Shown: piece by piece, positions 9,686-18,361 of the stretch | How positions within the stretch are numbered: the first letter of the stretch is position 1 | Layout of the letters: every line of letters starts with the position of its first letter | NCBI GenBank assembly: GCA_033762715.1 | Contig: JANRLL010000014.1 | Location: forward strand, 1-64,000 | Source: JANRLL01 sp033762715 | Lineage (GTDB): Bacteria > Pseudomonadota > Alphaproteobacteria > Rickettsiales > SXRF01 | Direction of reading: 5' to 3' | Length of the DNA stretch: 64,000 nucleotides | Made by a program: the position numbers and the translations under genes | The notes under the pieces: generated by a model | Told to the model about the DNA's origin: nothing | Database searches by the model: none | The model's input: the letters and a program-made list of their open reading frames with translations, nothing else

Positions 9686-10178
9686 CAAACGTGAGTCCCG
9701 TATCACGAAGATTAGGGCCAATTTCATAGCCTTTTTCTTTGACCCATTGCTTGGCTGTTTTGCCTTTATAATTCCAATCGGGTGCTAATTCCGATAGCGG
9801 CAGCAAGGCAAAATCACGCTCTAGCAACGCCGGATGCGGAATGGTCAATTGCTCATCGCCGTAGATCTCGTCCATCACCAGAATATCAATATCGATGATG
9901 CGTGGTGCCCAGAGTTTGTCGGGTTTGCGACCTAGCACTACTTCCATGCGCTTAATTTGCACCAGCCAGTCGCGCGGGCTTAAGCTCGACTCACCCGATA
10001 CCGCCATATTTAAAAAAGGCAAATTCCAACTTTTAGGCGCGTCCGCAGGCAATACCGCTTTTGATTCCAACACACGTGAAAAGCGCATATGCTTCAAAAA
10101 CGGGTGAAGCAGGCTGACCGCTTTTTGCAAATGCGCCGCGCGATCACCTAAATTGCTACCAAGTCCAAAAATAATCAT
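9678..10178 (-). CDS. folK: 2-amino-4-hydroxy-6-hydroxymethyldihydropteridine pyrophosphokinase
   Basis: Transfers pyrophosphate from ATP to hydroxymethyl-dihydropterin, making the FolP substrate. It has 166 residues, typical length. N-terminal GLGSNLGDR and the signature RIIDIDIL (D-x-D metal site), followed by IPHPALLERDFALLPL, identify HPPK. It is the first gene of the minus-strand folate unit. The 125 bp upstream, shared with the divergent gene at 10313, should hold both promoters, but I see no convincing -35/-10 pair. Confidence 0.95.
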   Translation of the reverse strand: MIIFGLGSNLGDRAAHLQKAVSLLHPFLKHMRFSRVLESKAVLPADAPKSWNLPFLNMAVSGESSLSPRDWLVQIKRMEVVLGRKPDKLWAPRIIDIDILVMDEIYGDEQLTIPHPALLERDFALLPLSELAPDWNYKGKTAKQWVKEKGYEIGPNLRDTGLTFDD

Positions 10179-10312
10179 AAGGCCTTAAAATCTAGATTTA
10201 ACAGCCGTTAACTTACCAGCCCCACTTAGAATGGCAAGTTGCCAATCCGGCCAATAGCTGATACCAACCTATAGGGGGCTAAAACAGACGTAATAAGGCA
10301 AGGATGCATACT

Positions 10313-11941
10313 ATGCGTAGTGCGATTCTAATAGGGCTAGCGGTATTTTGCGTAGTCTCCTTAAGCGCCATGTGCATTATGTGGTTTTCCCAAGCGGCGC
10401 TGGCCAAAAAGCATATCGAAAATGTGATTGCCGCCATTAATACGCCTAATCCGATCCTCACCTATGACGCGATTGAAACGTCTGGTTTCCCCACTCGCTT
10501 AGATATCAACATCGTCAAGCCGCGCATTAACGGCCGCCTCGATCAATGGCTGATGGCAACGCAACAGCCCACCATGCCGGCCGCGGGAGAGTGGCTGGAA
10601 AATATTACCTTCAATGGCGATATTCGCATCAGCGTGAATGCGCTTTCCAACGAATATCTTTTTTCGTTCCCTTATAACTGGACGAGCACGCCGCAGATTA
10701 AACAACACAAACTCTCTTTTGCCTCACAAGCCAACAGCGATGCGGTTTGCTTAGTGCAGTTCGATAACAGCTTTGCTTTTTTAAAGACGCTGTGGAATGT
10801 GGAAAGTTTGTTGGAGCAAAAATGGCAATACATACGTACCTTTGATTGCGCATTGCCAGAAGATCGCTATGTCGATCTTGCTACCAATAAACTGCTCTAT
10901 AGCAGCAAAGGCGGCAGGCTTTATATCACGCAAGCGCCGCATGGGGATCTCAATAATCTGCGCGTTTATTTCAAATTGCAGGATATGGAAGTAACCCCCG
11001 AGGGTGATGCGCTGTTTAGCCACTATACACAGCTGGTGTCTAATACCCCTTCTAGGCTTGCAGCCTATGGTGTGCAGAACGTGGAAACGGATTTTTCCTA
11101 TGCCGGCCCGCGCGATGTAAGCACGCTGACTAAAGATTCAAATGTCGAAATACATCTCAATAAATTCACCTATAGCAGCGCGCTGGCAAGCTATGATGCC
11201 GCCTTGCAATTCTCGAACTATATCGACAGCACCGTTCATCGCGGCAAACTCAAACTTGATGCACATGCCGCTTTTTCGCTTGCCTATCAAACCCTGCTCC
11301 AACAGATGGCGCGACAAGTGGTTGACCAGCTCTATGCTGCCCCTTCCACTGCACCTGCTACTATGCAAGCAGCCCTGCAAACCTATTCGGCCGATGAGTT
11401 TTTTGGCTATTTGCGCCCTTCTATTCCCGATCTTTATTCGCTAGGCGCGCTGACGCAGTCGATTGATCTGAGTTATGAGGGCACCCCTGCGCTTAACGCC
11501 GGAAAAGCCAATTTATCGCAATTCGAATTCTCAGCCACCCCTTACGGTGTTACCGCCAATGGCACAGCAGCGCTGCAAGCCAACCAATTATTTCCGGAGT
11601 CTGATCTCACCATCACCTGCAATAACTGCTTCCGCCTGATTGATGATATAGCCAATTATGGCGAGCGGCTGCATGGCACCTTATCGAAACTAAGCCCGGC
11701 AGAAGCGGCCCTCTTTCATATCACCCCAGCCTATGCGCAAGGCATGAAAAGCTTTCTGTCGGCTATTGCCACCCCTAGCACTGAGAACCAAGCCAAAAAT
11801 CAATTGGTCTTCACCATTAAAAGCCAGCCCAGCGGTGTTTCTGTCAGCGGCAAATCGCTCGATGAGGTGATGGGTCTTTACAGCCAGCACCTAGCGCCGT
11901 ATGCGAAGCCCGCAGACGCGCTGCCCGCCCTCACACCGTAA
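10313..11941 (+). CDS. Membrane-anchored envelope protein, possibly DUF2125-like
   Basis: Not identified with certainty. It has 542 residues from ATG 10313, which has AAGGA 8 bp upstream; ATG 10304 is 3 codons longer and also possible. One N-terminal membrane helix or uncleaved signal (about residues 3-24) is followed by a large, mostly beta-rich soluble region, so the bulk should be periplasmic. The YDAIETSGFPTRLDI segment just after the helix resembles the start of DUF2125 proteins, and the repetitive beta pattern recalls AsmA/YdgA-type envelope proteins. Two cysteines in TCNNC near residue 445 could be redox- or metal-active. It stands alone, divergent from folK, and its stop abuts the convergent small ORF. 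Confidence 0.72.
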   Translation: MRSAILIGLAVFCVVSLSAMCIMWFSQAALAKKHIENVIAAINTPNPILTYDAIETSGFPTRLDINIVKPRINGRLDQWLMATQQPTMPAAGEWLENITFNGDIRISVNALSNEYLFSFPYNWTSTPQIKQHKLSFASQANSDAVCLVQFDNSFAFLKTLWNVESLLEQKWQYIRTFDCALPEDRYVDLATNKLLYSSKGGRLYITQAPHGDLNNLRVYFKLQDMEVTPEGDALFSHYTQLVSNTPSRLAAYGVQNVETDFSYAGPRDVSTLTKDSNVEIHLNKFTYSSALASYDAALQFSNYIDSTVHRGKLKLDAHAAFSLAYQTLLQQMARQVVDQLYAAPSTAPATMQAALQTYSADEFFGYLRPSIPDLYSLGALTQSIDLSYEGTPALNAGKANLSQFEFSATPYGVTANGTAALQANQLFPESDLTITCNNCFRLIDDIANYGERLHGTLSKLSPAEAALFHITPAYAQGMKSFLSAIATPSTENQAKNQLVFTIKSQPSGVSVSGKSLDEVMGLYSQHLAPYAKPADALPALTP

Positions 11942-12163
11942 TTATTCCACGGGTTTGGGATCACTTGGGGTTTCACCCGGCTGCAACCGGCGCACATCCA
12001 CCCCATATTGCTGGTGTAGAAAGCGTGCTTCGGCGAGAGCTTGCTCTAATATAGCGGGATCTAACGTACTCACAGGGCGCTTTTGAGCGCGCCTTTTGCC
12101 AAAACCAATTTTTTCTTTAATATAGCGGTAAAGCCGACGCATTTTTTTCATAGCCATTGTCAT
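11942..12163 (-). CDS. Small basic hypothetical protein
   Basis: An ORF of 73 codons from ATG 12163; an in-frame ATG at 12187 would overlap the pabB start and seems less likely. The N-terminal third is strongly basic (MKKMRRLYRYIKEKIG and GKRRAQKRP). It is followed by a predicted helix (LDPAILEQALAEARFLHQQYG) and an acidic proline-rich tail ending in PVE. Its stop directly abuts the stop of the convergent envelope gene, a packing usual for real genes here. No clear ribosome site is seen. I do not recognise the family; it could bind nucleic acid or membrane, which is only inference. Confidence 0.45.
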   Translation of the reverse strand: MTMAMKKMRRLYRYIKEKIGFGKRRAQKRPVSTLDPAILEQALAEARFLHQQYGVDVRRLQPGETPSDPKPVE

Positions 12164-12172
12164 AATCGATTT

Positions 12173-13450
12173 ATGTATACCCCGCAATCCTTGCCTTGGA
12201 CAGAGCCGCTAGCACTGGCGCAGCAGATCGATGAGCCGCGCTGGGTGCTGCTCTATTCATCGGCGCAAACCAGCTATTCGGGACAGTTTAGCTATCTGGC
12301 CTGCGGGCATGCGGAAACGGTTGAAGCAGCAGATTTTACGGCCTTTGCCGCACGGCTTACCACCCAGCGGCCGCGCTTTGATCACGCCTGGTTTGGCTAT
12401 CTGGGCTATGAGCTCAAGCACTGCCTGGAGCAATTACCCAAGGACGCCCCTGAGCAATTTGGACTGCCGCCACTTTGCATGATGCGTTTTCATCACATAT
12501 ATGTATTCGATCATCGCGCGCAAACACTAACGCTATGGTCAGATGGCACGCCCGCACACCCCAGGAAGACAGCTGCAATCTCTACTGTGCCAGCGGTGCA
12601 AGCGCTTCACTCCAATATGACCAGCGCCGAATATTTATTGGCCGCCAGAGCCATTATTGAGCGCATTCAAGATGGTGAGCTGTATCAGGCTAATCTCACG
12701 CGCAAATTCTTTGGCGAATTTGTCGATACGCCCGATCCGCTCACGATTTTTAGGCAGCTATGCGATGTCAGTCCCGCGCCCTACAGCGCCTATATTTATA
12801 TCGATGGTCGCGCCATTATCTCATCGAGTCCTGAAATGTTTTTGCAGCTGGACGCGAGCGGCGAGCTGGTGTCTCGACCGATCAAAGGCACGGCTGCGCG
12901 CTTTGACGACCCCAAACACGACCAGGCATCCTACGCCGCCTTATGCAACAGCACGAAGGATCGCGCCGAAAATTTGATGATCGTCGATTTAATGCGCAAT
13001 GATTTTTCCAAAGGCTGCAAAGCGAGCTCTATTCGCGTCGAGCGCCTGTTTGAAGTCACCTCGCATGCCAAGATTCACCATATGTCTAGCGAAGTGCATG
13101 GGATAAAGCGCCCTGAGGTGAGTGCCCTGGATATGGTGCAATACTGCTTCCCCCCAGGCTCTATGACTGGTGCGCCTAAAATCCATGCGATGCGCGTATG
13201 CAGCGAATATGAAAAGCAAGCGCGCGGTGTCTACAGCGGTGCGATCGGCTGGTTTGGCGGCGATGGTAGCTGTGAGTTATCGGTGGTGATTCGCACCCTG
13301 ATCGTAGAAGGCAAGCGATTTGAATTCCAAGTGGGCGGGGGAATTGTGGCCGATTCCGCTCCCGAAAAGGAACTTCAGGAAATCATCGACAAGTCAGCGG
13401 GGCTGCTCAAAACCCTCCATATGGATGCGGCTCAGATACGTTCTTTATAG
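12173..13450 (+). CDS. pabB: Aminodeoxychorismate synthase component I
   Basis: Chorismate-binding enzyme that, with the PabA glutaminase, makes 4-amino-4-deoxychorismate, the p-aminobenzoate precursor for folate. ATG 12173 (MYTPQSLPW) gives 425 residues; an in-frame start 30 codons upstream lies opposite the small minus ORF and is not favoured. The motif PIKGT at 236-240, with Lys238, is the PabB rather than TrpE signature. ENLMIVDLMRND and FPPGSMTGAPK are the chorismate-site motifs. No PabC or PabA domain is fused, and pabA is not in the window. It sits near folK-folP-folC but on the other strand. Confidence 0.93.
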   Translation: MYTPQSLPWTEPLALAQQIDEPRWVLLYSSAQTSYSGQFSYLACGHAETVEAADFTAFAARLTTQRPRFDHAWFGYLGYELKHCLEQLPKDAPEQFGLPPLCMMRFHHIYVFDHRAQTLTLWSDGTPAHPRKTAAISTVPAVQALHSNMTSAEYLLAARAIIERIQDGELYQANLTRKFFGEFVDTPDPLTIFRQLCDVSPAPYSAYIYIDGRAIISSSPEMFLQLDASGELVSRPIKGTAARFDDPKHDQASYAALCNSTKDRAENLMIVDLMRNDFSKGCKASSIRVERLFEVTSHAKIHHMSSEVHGIKRPEVSALDMVQYCFPPGSMTGAPKIHAMRVCSEYEKQARGVYSGAIGWFGGDGSCELSVVIRTLIVEGKRFEFQVGGGIVADSAPEKELQEIIDKSAGLLKTLHMDAAQIRSL

Positions 13451-13480
13451 CTATTTTGAGGATAACCCTTGTTTTTGGCT

Positions 13481-13498
13481 ATACCCCCTGTGGGGTAT
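13481..13498. repeat. GC-tract palindrome ATACCCC-N4-GGGGTAT
   Basis: A perfect 7-bp inverted repeat separated by CTGT, 31 bp after the pabB stop. A related 17-bp palindrome lies at 13663-13679, just before the lipoprotein gene. The AT-ends plus C/G-tract layout is like operators of the CsoR/RcnR/FrmR family, but no such regulator is in the window, so a regulatory role is only inference. Confidence 0.4.
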
Positions 13499-13557
13499 GC
13501 TAACCTATTGGGTGTTCTATGATATTAGCGCCAGTCAATCCTAATGTCCAGACTTAT

Positions 13558-13580
13558 AGCTATGCGTTTAGCGCATAGCT
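13558..13580. repeat. Perfect 9-bp hairpin between pabB and the lipoprotein gene
   Basis: AGCTATGCG and CGCATAGCT pair perfectly around a 5-nt loop. There is no T-run on either side, so it is not a standard intrinsic terminator; it could still end or stabilise the pabB transcript. Confidence 0.4.
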
Positions 13581-13662
13581 GATAGGGGCAATCATCAGTT
13601 CTCAGAATAGATCATTCCGCTATACATCACCCCATCAACAACCCGCTAGCCGAACTGGTTAT

Positions 13663-13679
13663 ATACCACTAGGGGGTAT
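13663..13679. promoter_or_regulatory. Palindrome ATACC-N7-GGTAT upstream of the lipoprotein gene
   Basis: This 17-bp imperfect copy of the 13481 palindrome lies 33 bp before the lipoprotein ATG, where a promoter or operator would be expected. A weaker relative (ATACC followed by TATAGGGGG) lies at 10261-10278, before the envelope gene at 10313. The repeated placement near starts hints at a shared operator; unproven. Confidence 0.35.
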
Positions 13680-13711
13680 GTTGAGAGTGTAACAAAACAG
13701 CGAGTTTTATT

Positions 13712-13891
13712 ATGATAAAAGCCCTATTTAGTACCAAGACTAAGGTGGCGTTTATATGCTCCGCTTTAACGTTACTGCAAGCCTGCGCAACCACTACCCC
13801 TAGTAACGATGTCATGGCAGCCTATAATGATTCGGGCAGCATCGTGGTGAAGCCCTACACCAGAACCATCTTTAGTAGCAACGACTTCTAA
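13712..13891 (+). CDS. Small lipoprotein (59 residues)
   Basis: A short gene with a basic N-terminus (MIKALFSTKTK), a hydrophobic stretch and the lipobox LLQAC with Cys at about 27. Signal peptidase II would cut before the Cys and leave a mature lipoprotein of about 33 residues. The mature part is Thr/Ser/Asn-rich with no recognisable domain. The Lol system encoded nearby could carry it to the outer membrane. A strong bidirectional terminator follows 20 bp after the stop and a palindrome precedes the gene, so it looks like its own transcription unit. The ribosome site is poor. Its function is unknown; small lipoproteins of this kind include entericidin-like and peptidoglycan-linking proteins. 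Confidence 0.65.
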   Translation: MIKALFSTKTKVAFICSALTLLQACATTTPSNDVMAAYNDSGSIVVKPYTRTIFSSNDF

Positions 13892-13910
13892 TCCCCATTT
13901 CCCCTCAATA

Positions 13911-13940
13911 AAAAAGCCGGCTGAGTAAGCCGGCTTTTTT
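13911..13940. terminator. Bidirectional intrinsic terminator between the lipoprotein gene and motA
   Basis: GC-rich stem GCCGGCT/AGCCGGC around loop GAGTA, flanked by an A-run on the left and TTTTTT on the right, so it can stop transcription arriving from both converging genes. Confidence 0.9.
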
Positions 13941-13960
13941 ATTGGCAGCGGGCCAGAAGG

Positions 13961-14830
13961 CTACTCAATCTTTAGGTTACTGCTTACTTCTTCCATCTCG
14001 GCAAAGGTAGGCTGCAAATGGCTTGGCACACTCACACGACCCATTTCCATTGATACTTGCGGTGCCATGCCTTTAAGATGTGCTACCAATATATCGCGGA
14101 TGATAAAGTAGAATTGCTGATCCTCGTCATGCGCCGCCGTTGAGCGTGAGGCGATGGGGCCTACGATGCAATAGGCCAAGAATACCCCAAGGAACGTACC
14201 TACCAGCGCGCCACCGATCATCTTACCCAAAATCGCAGGCGGCTGATCAATACTGGCCATGGTTTTAATTACACCCAGTACCGCCGCTACGATACCGATC
14301 GCAGGCAGCGCATCGGCCATGCCTTGCAGCGCATGCGGTGCCTTATGGGCTTCGTGATGGTGTTTTTCGATTTGTTTATTGACCGACTCTTCGATTTCCA
14401 GCGCGCTTTCCATACCCATAGTCAGCGTACGCAGCGTGTCGCACACCAGATCAATGGCAAAATGATCGCTCAGAATTTTCGGATATTGTTTGAAGATGCT
14501 GCTTTCTTCGGGCTTTTCGATATGTTGCTCGACTGCGATCAACCCCTTGGATTTCATCTGTTTGCACAGCATAAACATCAAACACAGCAGGTCTTTGTAA
14601 TCCTGCTTCTTGAATTTGGATCCTTTAAATGCACGGCCTATTTCTTTGAGCATAGCGGTTTTAAACACCTTGCCGCCATTGCCCAATAAGAACGCGCCAA
14701 CAGCCGCCCCCATAATCATGGGTAATTCATGTGGCAATGCCGCTAAGATAATTTCAATTTTACCGCCGGCATGGATGTAGCTGCCAAAGACCAGCACGAA
14801 GGTGAGAATAAGACCAATAATACCAGCCAT
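13961..14830 (-). CDS. motA: Flagellar motor stator protein MotA
   Basis: Proton-channel subunit of the flagellar stator in the inner membrane, which with MotB converts proton flow to torque. It has 289 residues, normal length. Membrane helices lie near 4-22, 32-50, 172-192 and 205-225, with the large cytoplasmic loop (about 55-170) between helices 2 and 3. The MADALPAIGIVAAVLGVIKTM region (172-192) is the strongest family signature. No motB or other flagellar gene is adjacent, which is unusual. It lies 66 bp after dnaE on the same strand, so it may have its own promoter or be a read-through gene. Confidence 0.93.
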   Translation of the reverse strand: MAGIIGLILTFVLVFGSYIHAGGKIEIILAALPHELPMIMGAAVGAFLLGNGGKVFKTAMLKEIGRAFKGSKFKKQDYKDLLCLMFMLCKQMKSKGLIAVEQHIEKPEESSIFKQYPKILSDHFAIDLVCDTLRTLTMGMESALEIEESVNKQIEKHHHEAHKAPHALQGMADALPAIGIVAAVLGVIKTMASIDQPPAILGKMIGGALVGTFLGVFLAYCIVGPIASRSTAAHDEDQQFYFIIRDILVAHLKGMAPQVSMEMGRVSVPSHLQPTFAEMEEVSSNLKIE

Positions 14831-14896
14831 AACGAAGAATACTTTTCTTGTGGGTTACCAACGCAGTATGGCAAGCAAAAGCAAAGAAAACGTTAA

Positions 14897-17800
14897 TCAG
14901 GCCGCAACTTCTTCGGCCGAGACGACCCCTTGGAGAATCCTTATTTTCTCTAAGATTTCGGACGAAAGCAGGTAACGGCCTGGCAATTGTAAATCAGCGA
15001 CCGTTTGATCAATTTTTGCCCGCAACGTAATCTGTGAACCATTGCCATTGGGCTCACCTAAAAGTTTGCGAATGTTAATCAATGCATCCGCCTGGGTGAC
15101 CACGATCTTAATACCGCCAAAGCCTTTACTTTGCCGATGCTTAAGCCAGGCATCTTCAAAGAGAGTAATCGATTGCGCGATTAAACGGGCACCCGCCTCT
15201 TCCATTTTTGCATCCGCCTGAATACAAAGAATTTTACCATTTTCCAGCCAATCACGGCTCTGATTCAGCAGCGTTTCGTTAAAGACGGATATTTCATATA
15301 CACCGCCTATGTCAGACAACTGAATAAAGGCAAAACGGCCCTTATCGGAGACTTTAAATTTGCGTCCGGTGACGATACCGGCCAATCGGACCGAGCGATA
15401 TTGACCGCTTAACTTGTTATCAAAGTTCGATGAACAAAGAATGCCCATCTGCTCGATTGCCGCCTTATAACCGGCCAGTGGGTGGGACGATAAATAAAAC
15501 CCAATCGCATCATATTCATGCTCTAAGCGCTCCAGCGCTGTCCAATCCTCTACCGCCCGTAAGGTTGGCTTTGGAATAGCCGGCGCATGATCGCCCATGA
15601 ATAGATTAGACTGATTACTGGCGCGATCGCGCTGAGCGGCTTCACCGTAGGCCATAATCATATCAAGATTATCAAAAACCTGGCGGCGATTAGCCTGCAT
15701 CGTATCAAATGCTCCCGCCTTAATTAAATACTCCACTGCACGGCGATTGAGCACCTCAAGCGGCACACGGGTGACAAAATCAAACATATCGAGATACGGG
15801 CCGTTTTGCATACGCTCCTGCACGACGGCTTCCATCGCCTGCACGCCCACATTTCGCACCGCAGCCAGCGCATAGCGAATCGCTTGCGGTTCCACCGAGA
15901 ACAACACATCCGATTTATTCACATCTGGCGGCAATAAGGCGATGCCAAAATGCGCGGCCTCTTCACGGAAAATACCGAGCTTGTCGGTATTGTGCATATC
16001 ATAGGTCATGGATGCGGCCATGAACTCAACCGGATAATTGGCTTTCAAGAAGGCTGTCTGATAGGCAATCAGCGCATAGGCAGCCGCGTGCGATTTGTTG
16101 AAACCATACTCGGCGAATTTGGCGATCAGGTCGAAAATGCCTTTGGCTTCTTTTTTATCCACGCCACGCGCCGATGCTTTATCGACAAAAATATCGCGCT
16201 GCGCTTCCATTTCGGAGCGGATCTTTTTACCCATAGCGCGGCGCAGCAAGTCTGCCTCACCCAGGCTATAGCCCGCCAGCAGCTGCGCAATCTGCATCAC
16301 CTGCTCTTGGTAAATGATAACCCCGAAGGTTTCCTTTAACACCACCTCAATGGTCGGATGCAGGTAATTGACTTTTTCCTCGCCATGCTTGCGCGCAATA
16401 TAGGTCGGAATATTATCCATAGGGCCTGGGCGGTAGAGCGACACCAGCGCGATAATATCTTCCAAACAGTCAGGGCGCAGCTTTTTGAGCGTATCGCGCA
16501 TGCCCGCGCTCTCCAGCTGGAACACGCCCACCGTATCCCCATGCGATAACATCTCGTAGGTAGGCTTGTCGCCTTCCGGCAGCGCCAGCAGATCAATCGT
16601 AATGTTGCGCGGTTTAAGCAATGTCAGTGTGCGTGAAAGCACGGTCAGCGTTTTCAGTCCTAAAAAATCGAACTTCACTAAGCCCGCACTTTCCGCATAT
16701 TTCATCGAATATTGTACCACCGGCATATCCGATTTCGGATCGCGGTAAAGCGGCACCAGCTCTTGTAGCGGACGATCGCCAATTACCACACCTGCCGCAT
16801 GGGTTGAGGCATGGCGGTTCAAGCCTTCGAGTTTCAAGCTAATATTCATCAAGCGCTCAGCCGTTTCATCCTCTTTCGAGGCGGCCTTGAGCATCGGCTC
16901 CATTTCAATCGCTTCTGCGAGTGTTACCGGATTGGCCGGATTATTGGGCACCAACTTGCAAAAACGATCCACCTGTCCGTACGGCATTTGCAGCACACGC
17001 CCTACGTCACGCAGCACCGCACGCGCTTGCAGCTTGCCAAAGGTGATAATTTGCGCCACGCGGTCATTGCCGTATTTCTGCTGCACATAGCGGATTACTT
17101 CTTCGCGGCGATCCTGGCAAAAATCGACGTCAAAGTCAGGCATCGAGACACGTTGCGGATTCAAGAAACGCTCAAACAGCAGGCCATAGCGCAACGGATT
17201 CAAGTCGGTGATCGAAAGCGCCCAGGCAACCAACGAGCCCGCGCCCGAACCACGGCCAGGGCCTACCGGAATATCATGCGCCTTACTCCAGCGGATAAAG
17301 TCCGATACGATCAGAAAGTAGCCAGGAAAGCGCATGGCGATGATGGTATCGAGCTCAAATTGCAGTCGCTCCCAATAGGGTTTGGCGATCTCTTCTTTTG
17401 CCTGCTCCGACATCTCGGCGCTATAAACATATTTCTCCAGCCGTTCTTTCAACCCTTCCGAGGCTTGCAAGCGTAGTAGCTCTTCTTCGCTCATATCCTG
17501 CGCAGTAAATTTAGGCAGAATGGGTGCTTGCGGCAGGGTGATAAAGGAGCAGCGCTTGGCAATCACCACGCTATTTTCCAGCGCTTCTGGTAGATCAGCA
17601 AAGAGCGTCACCATTTCATCCGCTGTTTTCAGGCGATGCTCAGCATTCAAGCGGCGGCGCTGGGTTTCACCCACATAGCTGCCATCAGCAATACATAAGA
17701 ACGCATCATGCGCCTCATACATTTCAGCGTCTTTGAAATAGGCATCGTTGGTAGCCACCAGCGGGATATTCTGTGCGTACGCCAGGTTAATCAGCTTGGC

Positions 17801-18361
17801 TTCAATGGCGCGTTCTTCAGCAAGGCCATGACGGCTGATCTCCATATAGACACGACCAGGCGCGATCTGCTCTAAATCTTGCAAGTAAGTTTGCGCAATG
17901 GCATCCTTGCCGGTGAGCAATGCTTTTCCAATGGCGCCGTATATACCCCCCGTGAGTATAATCAACCCTTCGGCGTGCGCCTTAATATCATCGAGTGACA
18001 GCAGCGGTGCCAGCCCATCGGCGGGGCTCAAATAGGCTTTGCTGATGAGCGCCAATAGATTTTGCCAGCCGGTTTCATTTTGCGCATAGACCAGCAGCTG
18101 ATCAGGCTTGATATTATGGTTGTTACGCCCTTCCGTTACATGCGGCTTGAGCTGCAACATGGCGCCTTGAATCGGCTGAATACCGCCATCGATAGCCGCC
18201 ATGGAAAATTCCAGAGAGCCGAATAAATTCGCATTATCAGCTACCGCCACCGCAGGCATATTCTGGCTTTTGCACCATTTGATCAGATCCTTGATCGCAA
18301 TCGCCCCTTCCAAGAGCGAATAGGTGGTATGCACGCGCAGATGGATAAAGCGGGGCGTCAT
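14897..18361 (-). CDS. dnaE: DNA polymerase III alpha subunit
   Basis: Catalytic subunit of the replicative DNA polymerase (C family). It has 1154 residues, usual for DnaE1. The N-terminal PHP domain starts at FIHLRVHTTYSLLEG. The palm carries GPGRGSGAGS and the metal-binding PDFDVDF at 408-414 (Asp411 and Asp413). Fingers and thumb follow, then the beta-clamp and OB-fold region near FKVSDKGRFAFIQLSD. The start overlaps the lolD stop as ATGA, so the lolC-lolD-dnaE order reads as one operon. Its C-terminus is short, without the extended tail seen in some homologues. Confidence 0.96.
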   Translation of the reverse strand: MTPRFIHLRVHTTYSLLEGAIAIKDLIKWCKSQNMPAVAVADNANLFGSLEFSMAAIDGGIQPIQGAMLQLKPHVTEGRNNHNIKPDQLLVYAQNETGWQNLLALISKAYLSPADGLAPLLSLDDIKAHAEGLIILTGGIYGAIGKALLTGKDAIAQTYLQDLEQIAPGRVYMEISRHGLAEERAIEAKLINLAYAQNIPLVATNDAYFKDAEMYEAHDAFLCIADGSYVGETQRRRLNAEHRLKTADEMVTLFADLPEALENSVVIAKRCSFITLPQAPILPKFTAQDMSEEELLRLQASEGLKERLEKYVYSAEMSEQAKEEIAKPYWERLQFELDTIIAMRFPGYFLIVSDFIRWSKAHDIPVGPGRGSGAGSLVAWALSITDLNPLRYGLLFERFLNPQRVSMPDFDVDFCQDRREEVIRYVQQKYGNDRVAQIITFGKLQARAVLRDVGRVLQMPYGQVDRFCKLVPNNPANPVTLAEAIEMEPMLKAASKEDETAERLMNISLKLEGLNRHASTHAAGVVIGDRPLQELVPLYRDPKSDMPVVQYSMKYAESAGLVKFDFLGLKTLTVLSRTLTLLKPRNITIDLLALPEGDKPTYEMLSHGDTVGVFQLESAGMRDTLKKLRPDCLEDIIALVSLYRPGPMDNIPTYIARKHGEEKVNYLHPTIEVVLKETFGVIIYQEQVMQIAQLLAGYSLGEADLLRRAMGKKIRSEMEAQRDIFVDKASARGVDKKEAKGIFDLIAKFAEYGFNKSHAAAYALIAYQTAFLKANYPVEFMAASMTYDMHNTDKLGIFREEAAHFGIALLPPDVNKSDVLFSVEPQAIRYALAAVRNVGVQAMEAVVQERMQNGPYLDMFDFVTRVPLEVLNRRAVEYLIKAGAFDTMQANRRQVFDNLDMIMAYGEAAQRDRASNQSNLFMGDHAPAIPKPTLRAVEDWTALERLEHEYDAIGFYLSSHPLAGYKAAIEQMGILCSSNFDNKLSGQYRSVRLAGIVTGRKFKVSDKGRFAFIQLSDIGGVYEISVFNETLLNQSRDWLENGKILCIQADAKMEEAGARLIAQSITLFEDAWLKHRQSKGFGGIKIVVTQADALINIRKLLGEPNGNGSQITLRAKIDQTVADLQLPGRYLLSSEILEKIRILQGVVSAEEVAA

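Noticed and set aside
10198..10211. TTAA-N6-TTAA as a CtrA box before the gene at 10313
   Set aside because: The spacing is 6, not the 7 of the CtrA consensus, and no further CtrA-like site was seen; too weak to call although a DivL homologue is present.
16811..17476. 221-codon open frame on the plus strand
   Set aside because: Antisense to the dnaE catalytic region.
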